DNA of 64,000 nt from Diogma glabrata (lineage: Eukaryota; Arthropoda; Insecta; Diptera; Cylindrotomidae). The number at the start of each line of letters is the position of its first letter. Within the stretch, counting starts at the first letter, position 1. Positions 34,748 to 44,176 of the stretch are shown one piece after another. The stretch spans positions 109,261,284 to 109,325,283 of the forward strand of contig OY856187.1 in the NCBI GenBank assembly GCA_963693315.1. Reading direction: 5' to 3'. The notes under the pieces were generated by a model, which was not told where the DNA came from, made no database searches, and worked only from the letters and a program-made list of their open reading frames with translations. The position numbers were made by a program, and so were the translations under genes.

Positions 34748-35727
34748 TTAATTTTAAAAATGTTCATAAAATCGAAAGAAAAAACATTATAATTGAACAA
34801 AGTCAATAATCACTGATTTTAATTGTTTAAAACTGTGACCGTTATATTATATATAGGAGAAAAACAAATCTAAACAAAAATATATCTAATTATGAGAAAA
34901 ATATTTAATTGAATAAAAAATTTATGAAAAATTGTTTAATATAATTTCTACTCTTTTTTTTAACATAAATCAAAATTTATTTATTGGCTGTTGTTTCTTA
35001 CTTGTTTTATTTTAATGATGACGTAATTATCCGTTTATTTATCTATCCTTGGTTATCCTTGGTACATAATTTGATTGTTGAGTGATTTTTATCAATGTAG
35101 ATGATTGATTATTTTAGTTTTGTTTGGATGAATTTTTTATTTAATTTACTGTTGATCTCATTATTTAATATTTACAGCACATTATCATAGTAATTAAAAT
35201 CATAGTAATAGATTTTATTTTTATTAACAAATTTTGTAATTAACAAATTTTATTTTTCAATAGTTTTTTCACTTAGTTTAGATAATTATAATTAGGAATC
35301 ACAATTTATATTTTAACACGACCGTTTGATCAAATATGTTTAATGTTTGTGATTGCAAAATAAAGAATTATATTTTATAATTTTGAAATTTATTTGGATT
35401 ATTTTGTATTGAAAATCAGCGTTTTCAAAATTTGATTTATTTGTTGTATTTAAGAATGTTTGTAGTAGAATAAATGGTTCTTAATTATTATTTTAACCAC
35501 TAAATAATTTCATTTAGGTTTTAAGTTTAACTGTTCATATTATTTCGGTAAAATTTAGAAACGTTTTTCGTCATACTGAGTTCAATTATGAAATATGTAC
35601 GTTTATTAAGAATACGTACATTATTTAATTTTTTTTTAATTTAATTTACACAGAGATTGTTTTTAGTTTTTTTTACTATATAATTGCATTTTTAGTTTAA
35701 ACATTTGTTTTAACTATTTTTATAGCG
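34748..35727 (-). other. Leader of the RT-less LTR element
   Basis: About 1 kb between primer-binding site and gag, very AT-rich, with no frame. It would hold the packaging signal; nothing specific is recognisable. Confidence 0.6.
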
Positions 35728-35744
35728 TTTTTCCGCTGTCACCA
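35728..35744 (-). other. Candidate primer-binding site
   Basis: One base after the 5' LTR on the minus strand the sequence reads TGGTGACAGCGG, starting with the TGG expected for pairing to a tRNA CCA end. The tRNA was not identified. Confidence 0.6.
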
Positions 35745-35745
35745 G

Positions 35746-36086
35746 TGTTGTGGGTGGTCGTCGTTCACAAAACACAAAAGAACCATAGTTTCACAAAATG
35801 AATATTAAAACATTTATTATATAAAAACTTTCTTTTGTTTAATTTATTTTCAAAAGTTTAATTGTTACAAAATTAAATAAATATTTATTTTGAGATGTTT
35901 ATTATTTGATCATCAGATCAATTCTGAATGTTTTTCAATTAAAATTCTGCTTAAATATCTAATTAGTACATTAATAACTTATGTACTAAAAATGTATTTA
36001 AATGTATTTATAATTTCAGGTTAATTAGAAAGCTAAAGGTTTATTTATATATTACGTTGCATAGCATAATGTTGTGCTACACAACA
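35746..36086 (-). repeat. 5' LTR of the RT-less LTR element
   Basis: 341 bp, same sequence as 30893-31233; followed by the second ATTC at 36087-36090. Confidence 0.93.
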
Positions 36087-36090
36087 ATTC

Positions 36091-36780
36091 GACACAACAA
36101 CAAAGAAATTCGATTACGCTGATGATTGGACCCTGGCCACTCAAAACAAAGACATGGGTGTTTTGGAAGATTTGCTCTCAACTGACCTGGCGATAATGAA
36201 TGACTATTTTTGAACGTGGAGCTTATTTCCCAATCTAAGTAAAACCGAGAGTTCTTGTTTCACTTAAACAACAAACTGGCAAAACACGAACTATCAGTGT
36301 TATTTAACGGCACTGACATTGAAAACAATCAACAGCCAAAGTACTTGGGCATTACTCTCGATAGAACTCTCTCTTTTAAATTCCACCTCGAGAATACGTC
36401 AAAAAAACTTAAAACGAGAAACAATATATTGCACAAACTGGCAGACTCGACATGGGGTGCTACTCCAACTACCCTCCGCACAACTGCTCTAAGTCTGGTT
36501 TACTCAGTGGCTGAGTATGGTGCACAAGTCTGGTTGAATAGCACACACACTCAAGAAATTGATTGCCAGCTGCATGCCACGATGCGTACTATAAGTGGTA
36601 CTATCAGGTCCACTCCTTTACCTTGGATCCCTGTGTTAAGCAATATCGCTTAACCTGCACTCAGATGCTCGCATGCTCTCATGCGTGAACATAAAAAGGT
36701 AACCAACAACATCACGTTACCCTTGCACGAATATTACGGTGACCACACTCATTAGTAATATATTTTAATACAAATCTTAC
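36091..36780 (+). pseudogene. Jockey-like LINE copy A, right half
   Basis: Continuation of the LINE interrupted at 30892. It starts 'gacacaacaacaaagaaattcg' and encodes the catalytic YADD box (36112-36123, YADDWTLATQNKD), then the RT thumb and connection (frame 36255-36653: LNNKLAKHELSVLFNGT, GITLDRTLSFKFHLEN, WGATPTTLRTTALSLVYS). A stop at 36210 and others make it non-functional. Similarity with copy B stops abruptly at 36780, leaving out the C-terminal zinc-finger part that copy B retains, so this copy has lost or swapped its 3' end. Confidence 0.82.
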
Positions 36781-38253
36781 GATAAGGATGGCGTGCTTTG
36801 GTTTATATTTAAATTTTTTTTAAGAATATTTTGATGTGTAACATTTAGTTTCTTGCAACAACAACAAACTGCGTTATAATGACCTTCAGATTCCCAAATA
36901 TATATGGAGTATGCAAGAATTTCCCAATGGGACACGTGCTCAAGTGGTCGGGTAACGTCTGTCGTCTTTTTTTGATTTGGTTCACCCAACCGGTTTAGTT
37001 CCCGCGTCATAAATGCAGCTGTAAATCTGAAAACAATTCTAATTTTAAAAAACATATTCTTGACGGTCTAAATTTTAAAGATATGGAAAAATACATGACG
37101 CACGACGCATTCTGGTCTCGAAATTTAAAAAAATTGATATTTTGCATATGTATTTTTCCACCTCCTTTTAAGTTTTTAAAACTAAAATAATCAGCATAAT
37201 AAATATAATTAATCTAATTTTTGAATCTCATTCGAGTTCTATTGTGCACATTTTATGACTAATAATTAGATAATAACAACTATTCAATCTTTTTTGTTAA
37301 TTAAATATTAGAAGCGGAAACATCCATTTAGTTTTATCAAACTTCATTTAAATCCTTCTCATTCCATTAAAACTTAACTAACTCTAATATTAATCAATGT
37401 TCCACATAATCTTAATTAAATTACATTTTTCTTTCCATATTATGTGTATTTACTTCAATTCTTCTTTTTGCCTTAGTAACGTATATATTTATACAGAAAA
37501 ACCTAACCCTAGATTTTCACAACCACTAATCCTCTTCTATCAATTTCACTCCAAATAAATTGACCAAAATTTTTATGACCATGCATAAAACTAGAAACAT
37601 TGTTTTTCATTTTCATTTTTCCTTTTACTACAACAACAAAAATTTAATACGTATATTACAGACATCTCTACGATAAAAGAAAAACCTTTAAATAATACAG
37701 TAACAGATAAGAAAATTCAACGATATCAAGATTTAACTTAAATCCAATAAAATTTACTTCCGCGATTAATCTGAAAAAGGATATATTTTCTATTCTAAAT
37801 AAATCGGTTTTATTTTATTATTTCAATTTAAAATTATATTTTATTTTGATCCTTTTACGTAAGTGTTATCCTTTTGTGTATTATTATTCTTTTGTTGATT
37901 TCATTTAATTTAAATTTTCTGATTATTCAGATTATTCTTATATATAAATTAAAACTTATCAGAAGAATTTAAATGAAGAAGAAAGCTTATGAAGTAAGAA
38001 AGATCACATATTTTATCTGAATGGTTAAAGTTTATGTTAAATGTTTTTTTTTTGTCGTGACTCATGGAACTTATGCTACAAATTTCGTGAATCATTCGTT
38101 TCAAATGGTTTCTAATGTTTTAGATAATGTTAACATTAAAGCCGAGATTAATTTGATTTAAACTTAACATAACAGAGTAGAGAATCAATTACGTTTTTCT
38201 AATTGCTAATCCTAAATCATATATATTAATGACAATATTTTCTTTTCGTTTAG
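36781..38253. other. Presumed intron 5' of the CH-domain exon
   Basis: AT-rich. A possible unrelated repeat fragment around 36880-37060 is less AT-rich but has no recognisable protein. The last bases (38240-38253) form a pyrimidine-rich tract ending in TAG, the splice acceptor. Confidence 0.45.
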
Positions 38254-38424
38254 ATTTATACCGATTGGGCAAATTACTACTTAGATCGAGCTAAATCTAA
38301 GAAAAAAGTTACGGATATATCGGCGGATTGTAAAGATGGTTTATTGTTAGCAGAAGTAATCGAAGCTGTTACTACATTTAAAGTACCTGATTTAGTTAAG
38401 AAACCTAAAACGCAACAACAGATG
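38254..38424 (+). CDS. sick: Internal exon of a sickie/neuron-navigator-like gene, CH domain N-terminal half
   Basis: A 57-codon exon bounded by a pyrimidine tract plus TAG acceptor and a GTAAGT donor, phase 0 at both ends. The peptide starts IYTDWANYYLDRAKSKKK, continues DISADCKDGLLLAEVIEAV and ends LVKKPKTQQQM. This is the first half of the calponin-homology domain of the neuron navigator family (vertebrate NAV2/NAV3, Drosophila sickie), in particular the YTDWAN opening and the DG-LLAE-IE core. Navigators act at the cytoskeleton in neurite growth; Drosophila sickie has also been linked to immune signalling. The exon is split before the second half of the domain, whose exon was not found to the right, so another large intron is expected. 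The family call is strong; orthology to sickie rather than another CH protein is inference. Confidence 0.82.
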
Positions 38425-38645
38425 GTAAGTGAATTTTATATGAAAAAGAAAATTGAAAAATGTTTAGGGTCATTGCACCGAATTTTTTCTAGAGTTTGTG
38501 AATATATACAAAAGTATTGCTAAAATATGATTCAATGCGTGAATAAAGCGTAATCCGTAATTAGTCCATTGCAAATTATTGCTTTGACTAAAATTTTATT
38601 AAACTTGATTGATTTTACCGCTGGTACTTTGCGAAACATGATGAA
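38425..38645. other. Start of the downstream intron
   Basis: Intronic sequence after the GTAAGT donor; nothing recognisable. Confidence 0.5.
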
Positions 38646-38830
38646 TACTTTTTTGTAAATAAAATTTTTTGTTGTTATTTCGCAGAGTTTTTATTATTAA
38701 TAAATTAACTATTTAGTTTTATTTAATTAATACGCTCGATCTGATTTCGATTTTTACATCATCTTCAGGAGCTTAGTCTTTCGTAAGTTATTTATTATTA
38801 AAAACTCGAAATTTTATTTACAAAAAAGTA
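38646..38830. repeat. Inverted repeat enclosing a hammerhead motif
   Basis: Left arm 38646-38710 pairs with right arm 38785-38830. The strings 'tacttttttgtaaataaaat' and 'gagtttttattattaataaa' recur as reverse complements, with a 16-17-bp insertion in the left arm. The ~74-nt loop holds the hammerhead motif at 38734-38772. Confidence 0.8.
38734..38772 (-). ncRNA. Candidate minimal hammerhead ribozyme (minus strand)
   Basis: Minus-strand order: GCTC (helix I, 38772-38769), CTGAAGA (38768-38762), an unpaired T, a short GAT...ATC helix II, GAAA (38748-38745), a short helix III ATC-A-GAT (38745-38739), C at 38738 as the base 5' of cleavage (AUC triplet), then GAGC (38737-38734) pairing with the first GCTC. 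All core positions (CUGANGA, GAAA, NUH) are met and helix I is exactly complementary. The short helices match the minimal, possibly dimer-acting hammerheads known from Penelope-like elements. Activity is not shown by sequence alone. Confidence 0.6.
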
Positions 38831-39369
38831 AAAATTTTATTACATTTCTAATTTATGTCACTGTGGTCAAATTAAAAAAAATTTGAGCCGAATATTTTGA
38901 ACAACTTTTGGTATTAAAGTTAAAATGATTTCTAGGCTCCAATAAACTGGAAACGATTAATTGGACTGGCCTTTACCACAAACACGAACGGATTAATGTA
39001 ATTTGTTTTTGAATTTTTGAAAACGGTTCATTCGTTCACGGGTGCTTCAATAGTGTAAATCGATAAATATTTTATTCACATTCCATGCTTAGAATTAAAA
39101 TCTAGGGCCAAGCGCAAGCGATCTGACATAATAATTTTAAAAAATATTAGTTAAATATTATGAGTTTTATGTTAACAATTAATCGCGTGTGTTCAATTCG
39201 AAAGCGTATTTGTAATGTTCCCAATAAACCTTTCTGTTTTCTATTATTGTTCTGTATTACAGCAAAACTCCTCTTCTCAATTTAGAATTTCAACCTTCAC
39301 TTATCAATAATAATAATCAACATCACTGATTCGAGTGTATTTATTGGTAGACATAATAGCAATGGCTCC
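38831..39369. other. Intronic stretch
   Basis: No coding frame or recognised element. Confidence 0.4.
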
Positions 39370-41027
39370 ACCGCTATTTTAAAAATATTCCAAAAATTAC
39401 TACAAAATCAAAGATTAAAACTTTTTTCAAAAATTCTAAAAATATTGCAAAGATTATAACAAAATCAAAAATTGAAACTTTTCTCAAAATTCCAAAAAAT
39501 TCCAAAAATTAGAATAAAATCAAATATTTAAACTTTTTCTAAATTCTAATAAAATTCCAAAAATTCAAAAATTCAAACTTGTTCCGAAATTCTAAAAATA
39601 TTGCGAACAAAATCAAAAATTGAATTTTTTTTTCAAAATTCCAAAAAATATAATAAAATCAAAAATTTTTAATTTTACAAAATTCTAAAAATATTCTAAA
39701 AATTCTTACAAAATCAAAAATTGAAACTTTTTCCAAAATTCTAAAAATATTGCAAAAATTATAACAAAATCAAAAATTAAAACATTTTCCAAAATTTTAA
39801 AAATATTGCAAAAATTATTACAAAATCAAAAATACAAACTTTTTTCAAAATTCCAAAAACATTTTAAAAACTATAACAAATTCAAAAATTTCCATGTCCA
39901 ATTTCATGTTCAATTACATTTACGCCATGTCACACAAACAGCTAAATTTTTTTTTGCAAAAAATTGGCTAAAAAAATAAATGAATTCATTTTTTTAGACA
40001 CACTTGACAATATTTTTTGACATACTTATAATGTAATAAAATTCTCCATAATAATAATTTCATGTTCATTACATTTCATTTTATACAAATAACTAATTTT
40101 ATTTTTTTCTCAAAAATAAATGAAAATCATTCTTTTGACACACTTGACATTATTTTTTTGACAAACTTATAATGCCATAACTCTCTATAATAATAATAAA
40201 ATGTAATACAAATAATTAATTTTATTTTTACCAAAAAATTGCGTAAAAAAATAAAAATAAATCTTTCTTTTGACACACTTGACAATAATTTTTTGACAAA
40301 CTTATAATGCAATAATCTAACATCAAGATTTCTCCACATTCCATGTTACTACTCATTTTCTCTTAAAATAAACATTTTTTAAACAAACACAATGTAAATT
40401 TTCTTGTTTTTGACACACTTAACGATTTTTTGACACACTTCATGTGTCATATTTTATGTTCAATTACATTTCATGTCTTCCAAATAATCACTTTTATGTT
40501 TTATATATTTCTAGTCGAAAACCGAACTAATGTTTCCCATAATAGATTTCTCATAAAAATTGGGAAAAAAAATATATGAAAATCAATCTTTTGAGACACT
40601 TAACGATTTTTTTTGACATACTTCTAAAGCAATAATCAAGGTCCTGGTCTTGCATACGGATGTCAATCATTCAGATTTCTCCAGATTCAAATTTACTACT
40701 CGTTATCACTGAAAATAAACGGGTTTTAAGCCAAAAATATGAACATATGCTATTTTTGACACACTTTATGATATTTTTGACACACTTCCGGTACAGTTAT
40801 CAATCAGTTATCACTAATTGAGTATATCTATTTTTAGACAAAAAAAATTGAAATCCCTCTGGCGGTTTTCTAGATTTCGTAGGTAATGACGGATTGACGG
40901 CAGTCATACATTTTTTGCATTTTTAGAATCAGTAGGTCCTAAAACGTCGAGAAATGCCAAAAAGTGGGGTAAGAATTTCACTTTTGGCTCATGAATTCAA
41001 TACTTTGGTTTTTTCAAAACCGAAGTA
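39370..41027 (-). repeat. Repeat R copy 2 (reverse orientation)
   Basis: Minus-strand relative of 13366-15290. Its start reads ACTTCGGTTTTG at about 41027-41016, then the conserved 'ttctcgacgttttaggacct' block (about 40930-40965), tandem units with 'tgtcaagtgtgtca' (39990-40330) and the degenerate 'aattttgaaaaag' array (39380-39890). It lacks the TA run, and the far terminal inverted repeat of copy 1 was not found, so that end is approximate. Confidence 0.65.
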
Positions 41028-41203
41028 ATAAGCAACATAAAAAGGATATATTCATCATAAATTAAAACAAATAAATATTTCAATTTATTTTATGTTTTAC
41101 AGGCAAAATTCCTTTGTTGATTTTACAATTTAAAAAAACGCTGTTTTATATATTCAAAATAACTTTTAAAATTTATTAAACAATTGTTTTTTCTTATTAA
41201 TTT

Positions 41204-41242
41204 TCTCTAACATGTTTCGATTATATATCATCTTCAGAGAGA
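41204..41242 (-). ncRNA. Candidate hammerhead ribozyme, left palindrome arm
   Basis: Exact mirror of the motif at 41266-41304, read on the minus strand; same helices and core. Confidence 0.62.
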
Positions 41243-41265
41243 TATTTTGCAACAGTTGCAAAATA

Positions 41266-41304
41266 TCTCTCTGAAGATGATATATAATCGAAACATGTTA
41301 GAGA
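41266..41304 (+). ncRNA. Candidate hammerhead ribozyme, right palindrome arm
   Basis: Plus strand: TCTCT (41266-41270, helix I), CTGAAGA (41271-41277), an unpaired T, helix II GAT/ATC with ATATA loop, GAAA (41290-41293), the self-complementary ACATGT (41293-41298) as a minimal helix III, T41299 as the cleavage-site base (GUU triplet), then AGAGA (41300-41304), which pairs with the first TCTCT. The palindromic helix III suits intermolecular (dimer) action, as proposed for hammerheads in Penelope-like retroelements. Weak points are the short helix II, the extra U before it, and the non-optimal GUU. Confidence 0.65.
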
Positions 41305-41427
41305 AAATTAATAAGAAAAAACAATTGTTTAATAAATTTTAAAAGTTATTTTGAATATATAAAATAGCGTTTTTTTAAATTGTAAAATCAACAAAGGAAT
41401 TTTGCCTGTAAAACATAAAATAAATTG

Positions 41428-43728
41428 TTATATAGTGATTTTACCGCACTCCGAAAACAAAAATTGAAAATTTGAAATAAATATTTAGTTTCTAAATATA
41501 TTTTTATTAACATTAAAAACAATACTGATATTTTTGTTGGTGTATTGATTACGAAAGTGATGGATTGAATTTGTTCCGACACTATTTTTAAATTCAGGAG
41601 CTCTGCAGCTAAATTCTGTAACTATGAAGCGGTGAACCGTTAAAAATTTCTTTTCATTCAAAATCTTATCACTTCATTGCTTCACAGTTACAGAATTAAG
41701 CTGTTGCTCAACTCTCGTAGGGTGTTACCACAGATCCTTTTTCGTCAGCACTGTTATATTTGTTGGACATGTATAAGTGAGTGGTTTACATTATGCGTGG
41801 ACTATAGTCAGTCATACTTGAGTTTTTGATATTTTATTAAACCGATACACACCAATAAAACTCAGTTAGGCTGAGGAGCATATGAGTCTCGCTGATGTGC
41901 TCTTTTACCAATCATCAATCGTTCACCAATCGTATATACTGTCTTCAAAAAGTGCTAAGAGATTTTTATAGCTTCTTATACAACACCTGGTAACTCCAAG
42001 GGGTGTAGATTTTTTTCGTCACCTTAGTAAGACCTCTTTTCCTGAAAACATATATACTTCATATACTCCATATGTAAACATAAACATATATACTCCTCTC
42101 GCTCCTAGGGAGTTGTGCTTAATACATTAACCATCAAGCCTTTGCGCTTCCTCCAGTCCCTTTACTTCGTTCGGAAAAAAAGTAGTCGAAAACCACCTGA
42201 GAGACACAATGCTGAGTCTGAGCTGTTGTATTTTTATTTTTTTCCCATAGCCTCATGTATTATTGAAACTGCAAAAAATTAACAAAAATTTCAGCTTCCT
42301 AGATCAACATTGTGAACGGTGCAAATCAATTTTGTTTGAAGAAAACGATGTTTTTGCGCAAAAATGAATTGCCGGAATAAATTTTTTCCATTTTCCGATA
42401 CCAGCATTTTGTAGAGAATTTCCTCCAAAAAAAGTCCATACATGACTACATTCGTGAATTTATTATTTTCAAAGATATGCTCAGTTGAACATTCTCGGAA
42501 ATCTGATTTTTCTGAAAATATTGAAACGAACATATCTTTGAAAATAATATATTCACGAATTCAATCGTATAGAATTTTTTTGAGAAATTTAACCCTCTAT
42601 AAATAGTTTGTATTAGAAGTTGAAGAAAACAACTATTCATTTTTGCGTTAACGACGTTTTGCCAGCTGATGTTTTCGGAGAATTTTTTGTAGGTCCAATG
42701 ATTAAACATGAGTCTATGGGACAGAAAAAAAAAAGTTAATAAACAAAAAACCCTACTGCAGACACTAGGTCTGACAACTTCTTTATATAGAGTCAGTAGA
42801 CCAATTTCGAAGTCAAATCCTTTTGCCCCCAAAATCTAATCTATATTGTCGCAGAACTGTAGTTAAACTTGCGTACTTGGTCTCAACATAAAGAACCCCA
42901 TTGAGGTGCGTTTAAAGACTTACATCAGGATACTTCATGCGTCTTAAAGTTCTAAGGAAATAAAAAAAAAGATCTAAGGAAATAGGAGCTGTGTTGTAGA
43001 AGCATTGCTAGTAAGAACATTCGTCTACCATTACCGACTAGCTCTTTTTCCTTTAGTTTACTTAGGAGCTAACTTACCGCTTGTTCCAAAGTAGTAACCA
43101 AAGCATGATCACCTGTTTGTTAACATCCATGTTTTACTACAACATAGGCAGTATATCCTGGATTTGAATGAAAAGTATTTGAAAATTCGCTTCACTGCGT
43201 CTGCTTCGACTTAGTAAGTGTTTTGTTCTCGCAGTGCCATGACGGTCCTTTAATGAATGACAAGTAAGTTAGCTTGTCATTATCTGCTTGAATATTAAGA
43301 AACTTTTCAAAGGGTGCTCACCGTTTTGAAGATAGCCTCTTCAATGTAAGAAATCCTTCTGAAAGGTTGGTGTTCATATATTTCCCGCGTTGTACCCATC
43401 TTGTCTTTTATTTGCCTGGCATGTCTTCAAACAAACATCTCTGATATTTTATTGTTCAGTCTTTTAAATCACTTTAAAGAGAATGAAGAGAGGTCTACCG
43501 GTTATGAGACTTTTAGCATCGTAATATTTAGATAGATAAAATAAGGCGGTACTCGGTTTAAAACCGATTATCCACCACTAAAACCATACTTAGACTTATG
43601 GTGGGTTTTTTTAAAGTGAATTTATTTGATTTTTACTGTGTTGCAAGAATCAACTAAGAGTGATAGAGTTTGTAGTTGGTATATCAGTTAATAAATAATA
43701 GTTATTTCAAAGATTAGGTGAGATCTTA
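41428..43728. other. Intronic stretch
   Basis: No convincing coding frame. An imperfect inverted repeat around 'ttattattttcaaagatatg' and 'catatctttgaaaataata' lies at about 42458-42552. The minus-strand frame at 42446-42832 has no recognisable motifs. Confidence 0.4.
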
Positions 43729-43732
43729 GAGC
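43729..43732. repeat. Target-site duplication GAGC (left)
   Basis: GAGC directly before the LTR at 43733, repeated at 49754-49757 directly after the other LTR. Confidence 0.87.
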
Positions 43733-44147
43733 TGATGTATCCGTTAGGTGTTAATATAAAAACCCTGCGATAATTGTTTTTGGATTTTACAAATTGTTTT
43801 TTTATTATAATATATAAAAATGTTGTATTTATAATTTACACCAGTTTATAAAATTTAAGTTATCACAATGTATATATATAACTATATAAATTAAATTAAC
43901 ATTGAAGATATCACTGTTGATTCTATTTTTAATGTAACTTCGCGAAAGCCCGAACAGAAGTGAAAGTTAAACAACTTTTTGCCGCCAACCAAAAACTGCA
44001 AAGGAAAACCATTGAACTGGAAATTGATTTTCGAGGTTGGTTCGTTTTTCGAATTAATTAGTTAATTAATTAATTAATCGTAAGGCGCTGTGAGTTTTAT
44101 CGATTGTAGAGATTAATTATTTAAATTTAAATATATTAACCTCTACA
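43733..44147 (-). repeat. 3' LTR of the intact gypsy element
   Basis: 415 bp, beginning TGTAGAGGTTAATA and ending GGATACATCA on the minus strand. Confidence 0.94.
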
Positions 44148-44158
44148 GTACCCCGCTC
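44148..44158 (-). other. Polypurine tract of the intact gypsy element
   Basis: GAGCGGGGTAC on the minus strand directly before the 3' LTR. Confidence 0.6.
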
Positions 44159-44176
44159 GTAGATGAAAGCCCCCGT

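Larger units (their letters stand above)
30893..36086 (-). mobile_element. Complete young LTR element (Ty3/Gypsy type) lacking RT and RNase H
   Basis: A 5194-bp unit bounded by 341-bp LTRs (30893-31233 and 35746-36086) that I read as identical, with TG...CA ends and a 4-bp ATTC target duplication. Minus-strand order: 5' LTR, primer-binding site, ~1-kb leader, gag (with frameshift), then one pol frame with protease and integrase only, polypurine tract, 3' LTR. It sits inside jockey-like LINE copy A and antisense to the host exons. Identical LTRs indicate a very recent insertion, although the element encodes no polymerase; it must have been copied in trans, or the RT region was lost after insertion. 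Confidence 0.92.
41081..41427. repeat. 347-bp near-perfect palindrome
   Basis: Symmetric around the single base 41254: arms 41081-41253 and 41255-41427 match as reverse complements with only one mismatch noticed (near 41137/41371) and no indels. Each arm carries a hammerhead motif. It begins 53 bp beyond the end of repeat R copy 2. Near identity of arms with essentially no spacer implies a recent origin or ongoing conversion. Confidence 0.93.

Noticed and set aside
42291..42832. Two overlapping minus-strand frames (80 and 128 codons)
   Set aside because: No recognisable motif; overlap an imperfect inverted repeat and look composition-driven.
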